From the NCBI RefSeq assembly GCF_001700325.1, contig NZ_MATO01000001.1, forward strand, positions 1 through 64,000: a DNA stretch of 64,000 nt, in the 5' to 3' direction. Within the stretch, counting starts at the first letter, position 1. Each line of letters opens with the position of its first letter. The translations under genes and the position numbers were made by a program. The DNA is from Caryophanon latum (lineage in GTDB: Bacteria; Bacillota; Bacilli; Bacillales_A; Planococcaceae). Of the stretch, positions 19,495 to 30,993 are shown one piece after another. The notes beneath the pieces are model-generated. The model was not told the origin of the DNA and did no database searches. It saw only the letters and a program-made list of their open reading frames with translations.

Positions 19495-20412
19495 TTATCC
19501 TTCTAATTGTGCAAGCTGTTCAAATAATTCGCGTTGTTTGGCACTAAGTTTGTCAGGCGTTTTCACTTGAATGACGACGTAATGGTCACCAATTTCTTGC
19601 TTTTTCGCAATGCCTTTTTGCTTTAATCGTAGCTTTGCGCCACTTTGCACACCGGCTGGTACGTTTAATGTGACTTCGCCCGTTAGTGTTTTCACCTTAA
19701 TTTTCGTGCCGAGCGCCGCCTGTGAAAACGTCAGCGGTGCATCTGTATAAATGTCGAGCCCTTCACGACGAAACGTAGCGTGTGGACGAATGCTGCACGT
19801 AATCATAACGTCACCTCTCGCTCCACCATTTGTACCTTCGTAGCCTTGGTTCGCTAGACGTATTTTTTGTCCATCCTCAATACCTGCTGGAATGCTCACT
19901 TGCAATTGCTTACCGTTAATCGCAATCGTCGTTTTTTTACCAAGTGCGGCGTCTAAAAAGTCGATTACAAGCGTGTATGCATAATCGCGCCCTTTTTTTG
20001 GACGTGGCTGCGTGCGTGCATTGCCACCACCGAAGCTTGCATTATTGCCGAAAAATTGGCTAAAAATATCGCCCATCATATCGTCCATATTGCCAAAGCC
20101 GCCAAAATCATCGGCATCGTCAAACGTTGTACTGCGACCGAAGCCACCGCCAAATCCACCACCAAAATCAGAGCCTGCGCTAGAGCGACGGCCGAATGGA
20201 GATTCCTGCGTATAATCGTATTGCTCACGTTTTTTTGGATCACTTAATGTGTCGTACGCTTCGTTAATTTCTTTAAACTTGTCATTTGCGTCTGCTGCTT
20301 TATTTACATCAGGATGATATTTTTTAGATAGCTTACGAAATGCACTTTTAATTTCATCAGCCGTCGCTGTTTTCGATACACCTAATACGTCATAATAGTT
20401 TCGTTTTGCCAT
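19495..20412 (-). CDS. Type II (CbpA-like) J-domain co-chaperone without zinc domain
   Basis: 305 residues. J domain at 4-67 with HPD at 33-35, which stimulates DnaK ATPase; a glycine/phenylalanine-rich linker (~82-130) with acidic FDDADDFGG; then the two beta-barrel substrate-binding domains (DnaJ C-terminal fold, ~142-300). The four CxxCxGxG zinc repeats of true DnaJ are missing, so it is CbpA-like. It lies directly downstream of dnaJ in the heat-shock operon, an extra gene compared with B. subtilis. Divergence from dnaJ is considerable, so it is not a very recent copy. Confidence 0.92.
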   Translation of the reverse strand: MAKRNYYDVLGVSKTATADEIKSAFRKLSKKYHPDVNKAADANDKFKEINEAYDTLSDPKKREQYDYTQESPFGRRSSAGSDFGGGFGGGFGRSTTFDDADDFGGFGNMDDMMGDIFSQFFGNNASFGGGNARTQPRPKKGRDYAYTLVIDFLDAALGKKTTIAINGKQLQVSIPAGIEDGQKIRLANQGYEGTNGGARGDVMITCSIRPHATFRREGLDIYTDAPLTFSQAALGTKIKVKTLTGEVTLNVPAGVQSGAKLRLKQKGIAKKQEIGDHYVVIQVKTPDKLSAKQRELFEQLAQLEG

Positions 20413-20457
20413 ACATGTACGCCTCGCTTTGTCGTTGGAATCGTTACATTTTAAGCA

Positions 20458-20567
20458 TGTTGGTTAACCAGTAAGGCTGCACGCGCTCTGCCTCTACAAT
20501 ACAGCATCGATTTCCTTTTTGCAGTTAAAGAACAAATGATTCAGCTATATAAAATGGCTAATCAACA
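20458..20567 (+). repeat. Coreless repeat unit (tail module with inverted ends)
   Basis: Right end GCTAATCAACA (20557-20567) and left end TGTTGGTTAAC (9 of 11 match as inverted repeat). The inside (TACAGCATC...GATTCAGCTATATAAAATG) matches the tails of the copies at 27211-27434 and 31509-31762, but no GC-rich core is present. Confidence 0.6.
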
Positions 20568-20631
20568 GACCTGTTATCATACATTTCTTCGCGCTCTTTA
20601 CAGGCTTTCAACAGGCATCATATTCGTCTTT

Positions 20632-21741
20632 TTACTCACCTTTAATGCGCTTTTTAATGCGGTCAAACAATGAGCTGCCGTGTTCTTCTGGAATGTCACC
20701 GCTAATTTCGGCAAACTCGCGCAGTAGCTCTTTTTGACGCTCGCTTAAATCTTGAGGTGTTTGCACTTTAATGATGACGTGTTGATCGCCTTGACCGTAG
20801 CCGTGTACGTTTTTAACCCCTTTGCCTTTTAAGCGCATTTGTGTATTTGATTGCGTACCTGCTGGAATGCGTAGCTTCACTTTGCCGTGTACAGTTGGCA
20901 CTTCTAGCTCATCACCGAGTGCAGCTTGCGCAAACGTAATGTGTAGCTCGTAGTAAATATCGTCGCCGTCACGCTCGAAATGCTCGTGATTGCTTACGCG
21001 GAACACGATGTATAAATCACCTGATGGGCCACCGTTAAAGCCTGGCTCCCCTTGTCCTGATACGCGTAATTGTTGCCCATCATCGACACCAGCTGGAATC
21101 GATACTTTAATTTTTTTGCGCACTTTTACTTTACCAGCGCCGTGACATGTCGTACATTTGTCTTTAATAATTTTTCCTTCACCGCGACAAGTGCGACACG
21201 TCGTACGGTTCATCATGCGCCCAAATGGCGTATCAACAGCTTGGTTTACTTCACCAACACCGCCGCACGTACCACATGTCGTTACGTCTGAGCCAGGTTT
21301 TGCGCCTGTTCCGCTACATGTTGTACAGTTTTCTTCTTTTGGAATTTCAATTTCTGTTTCTTTACCGAATACTGCGTCCATGAAGCTAATGTTCATGCGG
21401 TATTGTAGGTCATCCCCTTTACGTGGTGCATTCGGGTCACGTCGACCACCGCCGCCAAAGAACGAGCTGAAAATATCGTCGAAGCCGCCAAATCCGCCTC
21501 CACCACCGAAGCCGCCAGCACCTGGGTCTTGATGTCCGAATTGGTCATAGCGCGATTTCTTTTGTGGGTCTGATAATACTTCATATGCTTCTGCAATTTC
21601 TTTAAACTTTTCATCCGCACCCGCTTCTTTATTAATGTCTGGGTGGTATTGCTTTGATAGCTTACGATAAGCTTTTTTAATTTCGTCGGCTGACGCTGAT
21701 TTTGTTACGCCAAGCACTTCATAATAATCACGTTTACTCAT
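20632..21741 (-). CDS. dnaJ: Chaperone DnaJ (type I Hsp40)
   Basis: Co-chaperone that delivers clients to DnaK and stimulates its ATPase. J domain with HPD at 33-35, Gly/Phe-rich region 71-100, four zinc repeats (cysteines 139/142, 156/159, 182/185, 196/199) forming two zinc centres, then two beta domains and a dimerisation tail. 369 residues, standard. RBS GGCGGAGAG. It follows dnaK after a terminator-like hairpin and a repeat, so it may also be transcribed on its own. Confidence 0.97.
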   Translation of the reverse strand: MSKRDYYEVLGVTKSASADEIKKAYRKLSKQYHPDINKEAGADEKFKEIAEAYEVLSDPQKKSRYDQFGHQDPGAGGFGGGGGFGGFDDIFSSFFGGGGRRDPNAPRKGDDLQYRMNISFMDAVFGKETEIEIPKEENCTTCSGTGAKPGSDVTTCGTCGGVGEVNQAVDTPFGRMMNRTTCRTCRGEGKIIKDKCTTCHGAGKVKVRKKIKVSIPAGVDDGQQLRVSGQGEPGFNGGPSGDLYIVFRVSNHEHFERDGDDIYYELHITFAQAALGDELEVPTVHGKVKLRIPAGTQSNTQMRLKGKGVKNVHGYGQGDQHVIIKVQTPQDLSERQKELLREFAEISGDIPEEHGSSLFDRIKKRIKGE

Positions 21742-21917
21742 TGTTCACTCTCCGCCTCTTTAACATAAAGGTTATTGTATCATGTACGCGTCGTTACAAC
21801 ACGCATTTTATCTGGAAATTGCTGTACTCAAAGCGAATACTATACTACGTTCGTTTTACATAGATGGTGAATGAAGGGCTTGCGAAATGAAACGGCTCTC
21901 CATCTGTATAAACACCT

Positions 21918-21961
21918 CACGAAAAAGCCAAAGCCGTTAATACCGGTCTTTGGCTTTCGTG
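21918..21961 (-). terminator. Terminator-like hairpin after dnaK
   Basis: Minus-strand GCCAAAG pairs with CTTTGGC (outer CACGAAA/TTTCGTG extends it), followed by TTTTTC. It would lower dnaJ expression relative to dnaK. The 365-bp gap 21742-22106 holds this, a type A repeat and a short AT-rich leader of dnaJ. Confidence 0.7.
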
Positions 21962-21994
21962 TCGTGCATTATTTAACGATTTTCGCCTTGCTTT

Positions 21995-22106
21995 CTAAGG
22001 TCGAGGCAGTCTTTTCCGCGGGCGTGGTGCGAGCCTCCTCGCTACGCTGTCGGGTCTTTCACTCACGCTTTTCCCGCTGGAGTCCGCCTCTTGTTTCAAG
22101 CAACGA
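21995..22106 (+). repeat. Type A intergenic repeat between dnaJ and dnaK
   Basis: Well-preserved core: GGTCGAGGCAGTCTTTTCCG, inner GCGAGCCTCCTCGC, GGGTCTTTCACTCACGC and CCCGCTGGAGTCCGCCTC. It abuts the dnaK stop codon. Confidence 0.78.
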
Positions 22107-23966
<1,860 letters not shown>

Positions 23967-24007
23967 CTAAGTTTGTGTGTTAATCTATTCGTTTCACTGT
24001 CAGCTGT

Positions 24008-24122
24008 TCACATCGTGCGGCTCGCGTTCCTGGGGCTCGGCTCAAGCCTCCTCACCGCGAGCGGTTGCGGGGTCTTGAGTCACGAGCTTTTCCCCTAGGA
24101 GTCTCGCCGCACGCTCACAGCC
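24008..24122 (+). repeat. Type B intergenic repeat between dnaK and grpE
   Basis: Core arms: GTGCGGCTCGCGTTCCTGGG, GCTCGGCTCAAGCCTCC, GCGGGGTCTTGAGTCACGAG and CCCCTAGGAGTCTCGCCGC. The outer arms pair with each other. It lies upstream of the dnaK ribosome binding site within the operon transcript. Confidence 0.78.
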
Positions 24123-24139
24123 TTTACTTTACTAAACAA

Positions 24140-24712
24140 TTACTCATTTACAGATACCATTGACGGGCGTAATACGCGGTCTTTTAGTTGGTAGCCTTTT
24201 TGTAACTCTTTTAAGACGATGCCAGAAGCTTGCTCTGGATCGCTTTCTTGCATCACTGCTTGGTGTACATTTGGATCGAATTCTGCGCCAACCGCCGGGA
24301 TAATGCTTAATCCTTCTTGTTCGGTTGCGGCGATTAACGTTTTGTAAACCATTTCGACACCTTTATATAAAGCTTGTGCATCTTCAGAAGATACGTCTAC
24401 TTGCATTGCACGCTCAAAGTTATCTAATACTGGAAGAAGCTCTGTTAATAACGCTTGTGCGCGGTATTTTTCAGCCGCTTGACGGTCTTGTACAGCGCGG
24501 CGACGTTGATTGTCGAAATCTGCTCGTAAACGTAAGTAGCGGTTTTCTTCTTCTTCTAGTTTTGCTTTTAATTCATCAATTTCAGCTTGAAGTTTTTGCT
24601 CCTCTGTAAGCTCGACTGCTTCTTCTGTTGCCTGTTCTTCAGCTGCTGGCGCTACATCTTCTGCTACTTGTGCTTCTTGATTTTGCGCTTCATTTTTCAT
24701 TTCCTCTGACAC
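24140..24712 (-). CDS. grpE: Nucleotide exchange factor GrpE
   Basis: Releases ADP from DnaK. Acidic, disordered N-terminus rich in Glu/Ala (1-45), long dimeric coiled coil (~46-95, ELKAKLEEEENRYLRLRADF), and a C-terminal beta domain (LQKGYQLKDRVLRPSMVSV). 190 residues. The start is GTG with GAGGAGG seven bases upstream. It follows hrcA by 14 bp. Confidence 0.96.
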   Translation of the reverse strand: MSEEMKNEAQNQEAQVAEDVAPAAEEQATEEAVELTEEQKLQAEIDELKAKLEEEENRYLRLRADFDNQRRRAVQDRQAAEKYRAQALLTELLPVLDNFERAMQVDVSSEDAQALYKGVEMVYKTLIAATEQEGLSIIPAVGAEFDPNVHQAVMQESDPEQASGIVLKELQKGYQLKDRVLRPSMVSVNE

Positions 24713-24726
24713 AGTTCATCCTCCTC

Positions 24727-25755
24727 TTATACATTTGGCCCTAAATAATTTCTTGAAAGCTCTTGTCTCATAAAATCAAGTAGTGCCACAACACGTTGGT
24801 AATCCATCCGTGTAGGACCGATAATAGCAATCGCTCCTTCTTCATGCTCACCTGTCATAAACGACGCGGTGATGATGCTGCAATCCTCCATCGCAAAATG
24901 ATTATTTTCTGTACCGATGCGAATTTCGATATTGCTGTTTGCTGGACGAATGATCGATGGCACTTCATTGCTTGCTTCATCCATCATGTCCATTAAGGAA
25001 CGAATTTTTTCTAAATCATGAAACTCCGGCTGATTTAAAATATTCAACTTGCCACCATATACGAGTTTACCGTTTGACACATCATCCGACTGCTTAAAGA
25101 AACTACGAATGAAATGCTCGATATTTCCTACATGCTTGCTTACTAAATGCATCACTTCAGTTTCCATTTTTTTATGCACGTCCGAAAGCGGAATGCCGAC
25201 GAGACGTTCATTTAAAATATTGACCATTTTCTCAAGCTCATGTGCTGCGAGCTCTGCTGGTAACGACACAAGTCGATTTTCAACATGCCCGTTGTCCGTC
25301 ACAATAATTGCAACTCCATTTGTTGCTGTGAGCGGTACGAGTGAGAATTTTTTTACGCGATGCGAGCTACTTGATGGTCCAAGCAATATCGATGTATATG
25401 ACGTCAACTCCGATAAAATCGTGGCAGTTTTACGAATGACCTGTTCCATTTCCATCATCTGGTCTGAAAAGATTGATTGGATTTGGCGAATGTCTTCTGC
25501 TGTAATTACTTGTGGCTTCAACAGATGGTCGACATAAAAGCGATACCCTTTTTGAGAAGGTACACGACCTGAAGACGTATGTGTTTTTTCTAAAAACCCG
25601 AGTTCTTCAAGGTCTGCCATTTCATTTCGAATTGTAGCAGGACTAAATGTAATGTCTGCACGCTTCGAGATTTGTCGAGAGCCAACTGGCTGAGCTGACG
25701 TAATAAAATCATCTACAATTACTTGCAAAATCTGTAACTGTCGACTTGATAGCAT
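24727..25755 (-). CDS. hrcA: Heat-inducible transcription repressor HrcA
   Basis: Repressor of class I heat-shock genes; binds CIRCE and depends on GroEL for folding. N-terminal winged helix (MLSSRQLQILQVIVDDFI, GSRQISKRADITFSPATIRN) and the GAF-like effector/dimerisation domain follow. Start at the ATG giving MLSSRQ, seven bases from AGAGGTG; longer frames run back into CIRCE. 342 residues, standard. Autoregulated by the CIRCE just upstream. Confidence 0.96.
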   Translation of the reverse strand: MLSSRQLQILQVIVDDFITSAQPVGSRQISKRADITFSPATIRNEMADLEELGFLEKTHTSSGRVPSQKGYRFYVDHLLKPQVITAEDIRQIQSIFSDQMMEMEQVIRKTATILSELTSYTSILLGPSSSSHRVKKFSLVPLTATNGVAIIVTDNGHVENRLVSLPAELAAHELEKMVNILNERLVGIPLSDVHKKMETEVMHLVSKHVGNIEHFIRSFFKQSDDVSNGKLVYGGKLNILNQPEFHDLEKIRSLMDMMDEASNEVPSIIRPANSNIEIRIGTENNHFAMEDCSIITASFMTGEHEEGAIAIIGPTRMDYQRVVALLDFMRQELSRNYLGPNV

Positions 25756-25769
25756 ATTCATCACCTCTG

Positions 25770-25796
25770 TTAGCACTCATCTATATGGAGTGCTAA
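25770..25796 (-). promoter_or_regulatory. CIRCE operator of the hrcA operon
   Basis: Perfect consensus TTAGCACTC-N9-GAGTGCTAA. It lies between the sigma-A promoter and the hrcA start, where HrcA binding blocks transcription. Confidence 0.98.
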
Positions 25797-25806
25797 TACT
25801 GTTTTT

Positions 25807-25835
25807 AATTTACCAAAGGGATGTGAAACTGTCAA
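25807..25835 (-). promoter_or_regulatory. Sigma-A promoter of hrcA-grpE-dnaK-dnaJ
   Basis: Minus strand: TTGACA (25830-25835), 17-bp spacer, TAAATT (25807-25812). CIRCE begins 11 bp downstream of the -10. Confidence 0.88.
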
Positions 25836-25852
25836 CGAAATCGACACACTTT

Positions 25853-26995
25853 TTATAATAAAAATTGTTGGAATACTTCATTGCCGATAAAACGACCACG
25901 TCTCGTTAAACGCACACCGTCTTCATCGTGAATTAAACGCTCCAACTCCACTTCCGACGCGATGACGTCACCGAACACGTCGATCATCGGCACGCCAAAC
26001 TTTCGCATAAATTCGTCATGTGTCACGCCGTCCGTTTTGCGCAGCCCTAAAAACATTTGCTCCTCTAAACGTTCGTCACGCGTCACCGTATGCTCGTGAA
26101 TCACTGGCTTTTGTCCGCTAGCAACAGCATCCATATATTTTTTGATTGGGCCATGATTCGAATAGCGCACGCCGTCTACATAACCGTGAGCCCCTGCGCC
26201 AAAGCCTGCGTATTCATCGTTGTCCCAATAAATTTTATTATGAACCGATGCGTAGCCGTCCTTAGCGAAGTTGCTAATTTCGTACTGCTTTAAGCCGTGG
26301 CGCTCCATCTCGTCAATTAAATGCCCATACATCGTCGCCTCTAAATCCTCTGTCGGCAGCGCGAGCTTTCCTTTATTGTATTGAATGTAAAATACCGTCT
26401 TTGGCTCGACAAGTAGCGAGTACGCCGAAAAATGCGGCAAATTGAGCGTCATCGCCGTTTGTAGCGTATGTTGCCACTGTTCAAGCGTTTGGTTTGGCAA
26501 GCCGTACATTAAATCGATGCTAATGTTTGTAAAGCCTACTTCTTTTGCAAGCGCCACTGTTTGAAACACGTGCTCGTTGCTATGTGTGCGCCCAATTTTT
26601 TTTAGCAACCCTTCATCAAATGACTGCACGCCCATGCTTAAACGATTGACGCCGCCAGCAAAGAGCGCCTCTAGCTTGTCTCGGCTTAGCTCATCTGGAT
26701 TAGCTTCTGACGTAAACTCGACGACTGTCTGTTGCGGAATGTACGTACGCACAAGCTCAAGCAGTCGCGTAATTTGCGCTGCTGTTAATGCAGTCGGTGT
26801 GCCACCACCTAAAAAGATCGTCTCGACATCGTTAAAGCGACCTGGCTGCTCCGTCGCATACAGGCGCAGCTCCTCGCCGACACTCTCAATATATGCATCA
26901 ACCGGTTGATTTTTAAAAAACACTTTATTGAAGTCACAATAATTACAAATTTGATGACAAAATGGTATATGGATGTATACTCCACGAATCCCCAT
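25853..26995 (-). CDS. hemW: Radical SAM heme chaperone HemW
   Basis: Radical SAM protein related to coproporphyrinogen dehydrogenase; HemW members bind heme and hand it to apoproteins rather than oxidise coproporphyrinogen. Cluster motif CHQICNYC near residue 13, glycine-rich GGGTPTAL, and the HemN C-terminal domain (~300-380). 380 residues, the HemW length. It lies upstream of hrcA, as in B. subtilis, while lepA is now displaced by a diguanylate cyclase gene and a repeat. Confidence 0.94.
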   Translation of the reverse strand: MGIRGVYIHIPFCHQICNYCDFNKVFFKNQPVDAYIESVGEELRLYATEQPGRFNDVETIFLGGGTPTALTAAQITRLLELVRTYIPQQTVVEFTSEANPDELSRDKLEALFAGGVNRLSMGVQSFDEGLLKKIGRTHSNEHVFQTVALAKEVGFTNISIDLMYGLPNQTLEQWQHTLQTAMTLNLPHFSAYSLLVEPKTVFYIQYNKGKLALPTEDLEATMYGHLIDEMERHGLKQYEISNFAKDGYASVHNKIYWDNDEYAGFGAGAHGYVDGVRYSNHGPIKKYMDAVASGQKPVIHEHTVTRDERLEEQMFLGLRKTDGVTHDEFMRKFGVPMIDVFGDVIASEVELERLIHDEDGVRLTRRGRFIGNEVFQQFLL

Positions 26996-27210
26996 ATGTT
27001 GTTTCCCTACTTTCTTTCACACATTGCTCTAAGTTTAACATTGTCGCTTCGTTTCAGCACGAAATGCCTCTTGTAGACTTTTTTACTACCATTTGTTCCT
27101 TTTACATAATTATAAACATCTACTATACTGAAAATAGCTGAAAAGTTTCGTCCTTTTTAAGATTATGCATAGTCTTTTTCGGGCATTAATACAATAAGTT
27201 TTATCAGGTC

Positions 27211-27434
27211 TGTTGATTAGCTATTTTTATACAGCTGAATTGCTTGTTTTTAGTAGCAAGACGGAGATGAACGCTGCATTTTTGTGGCATGGAGCGGGTG
27301 GCGAGACTCCTTGGGGAATAGCTCGTGCCTCAAGACCCCGTAAGCCTCGACATAGGAGAGGCGCGGAGGCTTGAGCCGAGCCCCAGGAAAGCGAGCCACC
27401 ATACGCGAAATGCCAGTTGAACGGCTAATCAACA
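27211..27434 (-). mobile_element. Type B repeat with perfect 11-bp terminal inverted repeats (MITE-like)
   Basis: TGTTGATTAGC at 27211-27221 and GCTAATCAACA at 27424-27434 are exact inverted ends of a 224-bp unit. Inside, in reverse orientation, lie the AT-rich tail and a complete type B core (GGCGAGACTCCTTGGGG, GGCTTGAGCCGAGCCCC). No coding capacity and no clear target duplication. It fills half of the 474-bp gap between hemW and the cyclase gene; the rest is AT-rich promoter-like sequence. Confidence 0.65.
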
Positions 27435-27469
27435 CGCTTGAAGTTTTATTTTAGTAAAGGAGGTGTGGT

Positions 27470-28921
27470 ATGGACGCGACGTCAATTCCATCACCGTATG
27501 AGCAAATAAAAAAAACGGTCGACACTGCACATTTATTATCCAATGAAGGACGCTATGAGGAGAGTATTCCAATGCTGCGAGTAGCAAAGATGGATTTCGA
27601 GGCAATAGGCTGCTATATCGACGTATTGCATTGCCATATCATGCTTGCAAAAGATTTTTTTCATATCGGTGATTTAAAAAGTGCTTTTCAGCTTGTCAAT
27701 GAGTACGAGCCGCTTTGTGCTCGACACCAAGTAACACCAGATTACGCAAAGCTTTATCCGATGCTCGGACTACTTTATGCCAATCGCCAGCAATACGAAA
27801 AAGCTAAAAACTATTTCCGCGAGTCGTATTTGCTTGGTTTTAAAGAGCAGGACTATGCAACAGCGGCGCATAGCTTAAATTTATACGCAAGCTTAACGTT
27901 TAACGAAAAGCAATTCGACGAAACACTCGCGGCTGTAGATTTAGCAATTGAATGCATTGATCGTGCAACCTTATCGCTGCCAGTTGAACTTTGCTGTGCG
28001 AAAAATTTAAAAATTCGTGCACTTCTTGCTCAGCATCGACTGGCTGATGCAAAGCATGTGTTTGATTCGATTAACGGGCGCGACTTTTATCACTCCGCCG
28101 CAAAGGAGCTTGCAAACACGTATAATTTATATGCGTTGTATTACACGCTTTTAGAAGAATTTGAACAAGCTTTCCGTATGCAAAAGCAGGCGGTGCGACT
28201 ATTCCGTGAGCATCAAATTAAAGACTACCAGCTGCTAGCGACGATGCTTGAGCAGCAGCTAACGATTGCGAAAAAACTAAACAATATCGACAAAGTGCTC
28301 ATTACGTATGAAGAATATGTCGAGGCATTAAAAGCACTTATCGAATATAACGCCAATGAGGAATTTGCACTCGCCTCAGCGAATCAGCAAATGGTCGAAA
28401 TTAAAGAGCAAGCGGAGCGCGATTCGTTAACAGGCATTTACAACCGCCGCTATTTAGAAGATACTGCGAGCCAGTGGATTGAAAAAGCGCATGAAACGAA
28501 CGACAACGTGACGATTGCGCTATTTGATATCGATAAGTTCAAGCGTATTAATGATACGTACGGGCATTTAGCGGGCGATCACGTCATTCAATATTTAGCG
28601 ATGAAATGCAAAAAAAATGTCGTAGAAGAAACGACGATTGTAGCACGCTACGGCGGCGATGAATTTGTCGTCGTCTTCAAACAGCTCACACCGCTTGAAG
28701 GGCTAGAGCGCGCAGAAAATTTATTTACTTTGCTATCGTCACTCGTCGTCGATTTTGAAAAAATCAAAATTCCGATTTCTGTTAGTATGGGAGTTGCCCA
28801 TACGCAAGTGCATAACGTGCATACGTTTAAACAAGCGTTACAAGCAGCTGATGAAGCGCTCTATGCTTCGAAGCAAAACGGACGCGGTCGCTTAACGGTG
28901 GCGCAAAAAAAAGAGGTGTAA
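27470..28921 (+). CDS. TPR-containing diguanylate cyclase (GGDEF)
   Basis: 483 residues, soluble (no signal or membrane helix). Residues ~10-290 are helical TPR-like repeats, then a short linker helix and a GGDEF domain from ~318 (DSLTGIYNRR 318-327; FDIDKFKRINDTYGH 352-366; active site GGDEF 395-399). Catalytic residues are intact, so it should make c-di-GMP from GTP. The RxxD inhibitory I-site upstream of GGDEF is absent. The TPR part probably senses a protein or peptide partner. RBS AAAGGAGG. It is on the strand opposite its neighbours, inserted between hemW and lepA. The symbol is unknown. Confidence 0.9.
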   Translation: MDATSIPSPYEQIKKTVDTAHLLSNEGRYEESIPMLRVAKMDFEAIGCYIDVLHCHIMLAKDFFHIGDLKSAFQLVNEYEPLCARHQVTPDYAKLYPMLGLLYANRQQYEKAKNYFRESYLLGFKEQDYATAAHSLNLYASLTFNEKQFDETLAAVDLAIECIDRATLSLPVELCCAKNLKIRALLAQHRLADAKHVFDSINGRDFYHSAAKELANTYNLYALYYTLLEEFEQAFRMQKQAVRLFREHQIKDYQLLATMLEQQLTIAKKLNNIDKVLITYEEYVEALKALIEYNANEEFALASANQQMVEIKEQAERDSLTGIYNRRYLEDTASQWIEKAHETNDNVTIALFDIDKFKRINDTYGHLAGDHVIQYLAMKCKKNVVEETTIVARYGGDEFVVVFKQLTPLEGLERAENLFTLLSSLVVDFEKIKIPISVSMGVAHTQVHNVHTFKQALQAADEALYASKQNGRGRLTVAQKKEV

Positions 28922-28943
28922 CGAAAATTCGTTACACCTCTTT
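28910..28943. terminator. Bidirectional terminator shared by the GGDEF gene and lepA
   Basis: AAAGAGGTGTAACGA pairs with TCGTTACACCTCTTT; the first arm contains the last codons and the TAA stop of the GGDEF gene. A and T runs flank both sides. Confidence 0.85.
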
Positions 28944-28949
28944 CAACAT

Positions 28950-30776
28950 TTATTTTGAATCGTCCATTTTCAGCACTGCCATGAATGCTTCCTGTGGTAC
29001 TTCTACTGAGCCGACTTGCTTCATACGCTTCTTACCTGCTTTTTGCTTATCAAGTAATTTACGCTTACGTGAAATGTCACCGCCGTAACATTTTGCAAGT
29101 ACGTTTTTACCCATCGATTTAATCGTTGAACGCGCAATAATTTTTTGTCCAATTGCTGCTTGTACCGGCACTTCGAATTGCTGACGTGGAATTAATTCTT
29201 TTAACTTTTCTACAATTACTTTGCCACGCTCGTATGCAAAGTCACGGTGTACGATAAAGCTTAATGCATCGACTTGCTCACCGTTTAATAAAATGTCCAT
29301 CTTGTTTAACTTCGATGGTTTATAGCCGATTAGCTCGTAGTCAAATGACGCATAGCCTTTCGTGTTCGACTTTAAGAAGTCAAAGAAGTCATAAACGATT
29401 TCTGCAAGTGGCATTTCGTACACGATTTTTACGCGCGTATCGTCGATGTAGTCCATTCCTGAGAAGTTACCGCGTTTCTTTTGACAAAGCTCCATTACTG
29501 CCCCAACGTAATCATTTGGCACCATAATTGTCGCCTTTACGTATGGCTCTTCAATTTGGTCAATTTTTTGTGGGTCGGGCATCATTGACGGGTTATCGAC
29601 GTTTAATACGCTGCCATCTGTTTTCGTTACTTGGTAAATTACAGATGGTGCCGTCGTAATTAAGTCGATGTTAAACTCACGCTCAATACGCTCTTGAATA
29701 ATTTCCATGTGTAATAAGCCTAAAAATCCACAACGGAAGCCGAAGCCTAGCGCCTGTGATGTTTCAGGCTCATATTGCAATGCTGAGTCGTTTAACTCTA
29801 GCTTTTCTAACGCTTCACGTAAATCGTTATATTTCGCTGTGTCGATTGGATACAAACCGCAATATACCATAGGATTCAGCTTACGGTAGCCTGGTAGCGC
29901 CTCTGCTGCTGGATTGTTCGCAAGCGTCACCGTATCCCCTACACGCGTATCTTGTACATTTTTAATCGATGCTGTTAAATAGCCTACGTCACCAACTGTT
30001 AACTCTGCTTGTGGCACAACTTTTGGCGTGTGAATACCGACTTCGATTACTTCAAACTCCGCGCCTGTAGCCATCATACGAATCGTATCGCCCGCTTTAA
30101 CTGTACCGTTGACGATACGAATTGAAATGATAACCCCTTTGTACGGGTCGTATACTGAGTCGAAAATTAACGCTTGTAGCGGCGCATCTGGGTCTCCCTC
30201 TGGCGCTGGTACTTTTTCAACGATTTGCTCTAAAATATCTTCAATGCCGATGCCTGCTTTTGCAGAAGCAAGAACCGCCTCTGATGCATCTAAGCCGATT
30301 ACGTCCTCTACTTCTCCACGCACACGCTCTGGATCTGCTGCTGGCAAGTCAATTTTATTAATAACCGGTAAAATTTCTAAGTTGTTATCAAGCGCTAAAT
30401 AAACGTTTGCTAACGTTTGCGCTTCAATTCCTTGCGCTGCGTCAACAACTAAAATCGCGCCTTCACATGCTGCTAATGAACGTGATACTTCATACGTGAA
30501 ATCGACGTGCCCTGGCGTGTCGATTAAGTGGAACGTATAAATTTCGCCGTCCTTTGCTTTATACTTTAACTGTACGGCATTTAATTTAATTGTAATACCG
30601 CGTTCACGCTCTAAATCCATCGAATCTAGTAATTGTGATTTCATTTCACGCTGCGTTACCGTTTGTGTTTTTTCTAATAAACGGTCAGCTAGCGTCGATT
30701 TTCCGTGGTCAATATGCGCGATAATCGAGAAGTTACGGATGTTCTCTTGGCGCTTTAAGCGATCTTGTCGATTCAT
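28950..30776 (-). CDS. lepA: Elongation factor 4 (LepA)
   Basis: Translational GTPase that acts on stalled or initiating ribosomes. G1 [11 protein letters not shown]3 DTPGHVDF, G4 [11 protein letters not shown]-like domains II, III and V, and the unique C-terminal domain with [20 protein letters not shown]. 608 residues, standard. RBS GGAG. gpr, spoIIP and yqxA, which lie between lepA and rpsT in spore formers, are missing. Confidence 0.97.
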   Translation of the reverse strand: MNRQDRLKRQENIRNFSIIAHIDHGKSTLADRLLEKTQTVTQREMKSQLLDSMDLERERGITIKLNAVQLKYKAKDGEIYTFHLIDTPGHVDFTYEVSRSLAACEGAILVVDAAQGIEAQTLANVYLALDNNLEILPVINKIDLPAADPERVRGEVEDVIGLDASEAVLASAKAGIGIEDILEQIVEKVPAPEGDPDAPLQALIFDSVYDPYKGVIISIRIVNGTVKAGDTIRMMATGAEFEVIEVGIHTPKVVPQAELTVGDVGYLTASIKNVQDTRVGDTVTLANNPAAEALPGYRKLNPMVYCGLYPIDTAKYNDLREALEKLELNDSALQYEPETSQALGFGFRCGFLGLLHMEIIQERIEREFNIDLITTAPSVIYQVTKTDGSVLNVDNPSMMPDPQKIDQIEEPYVKATIMVPNDYVGAVMELCQKKRGNFSGMDYIDDTRVKIVYEMPLAEIVYDFFDFLKSNTKGYASFDYELIGYKPSKLNKMDILLNGEQVDALSFIVHRDFAYERGKVIVEKLKELIPRQQFEVPVQAAIGQKIIARSTIKSMGKNVLAKCYGGDISRKRKLLDKQKAGKKRMKQVGSVEVPQEAFMAVLKMDDSK

Positions 30777-30964
30777 GTATTTTCACTCCTGCTTTAAACT
30801 AAATTGAATTATACTATGGATTTTATACGTACGACAACAAGCGACATGCACAAATATCCGTTGCCCGCCCATTGTAACTAACCTTATTATTATAACGGTT
30901 TCTGTACGAACAAGCGACTACTATGTCAAACTTTTTCATCATGAAAGAAAGTTACGAAAATTCT

Positions 30965-30993
30965 TACTATACTTTTCTTAAGAAATTATAGTA
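30965..30993. other. Interrupted palindrome in the lepA-rpsT intergenic region
   Basis: TACTATA (30965-30971) and TATAGTA (30987-30993) flank the perfect palindrome TTTCTTAAGAAA (30974-30985). It could be an operator or a hairpin in either leader. The 432-bp gap 30777-31208 otherwise holds the divergent lepA and rpsT promoters. Confidence 0.4.
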
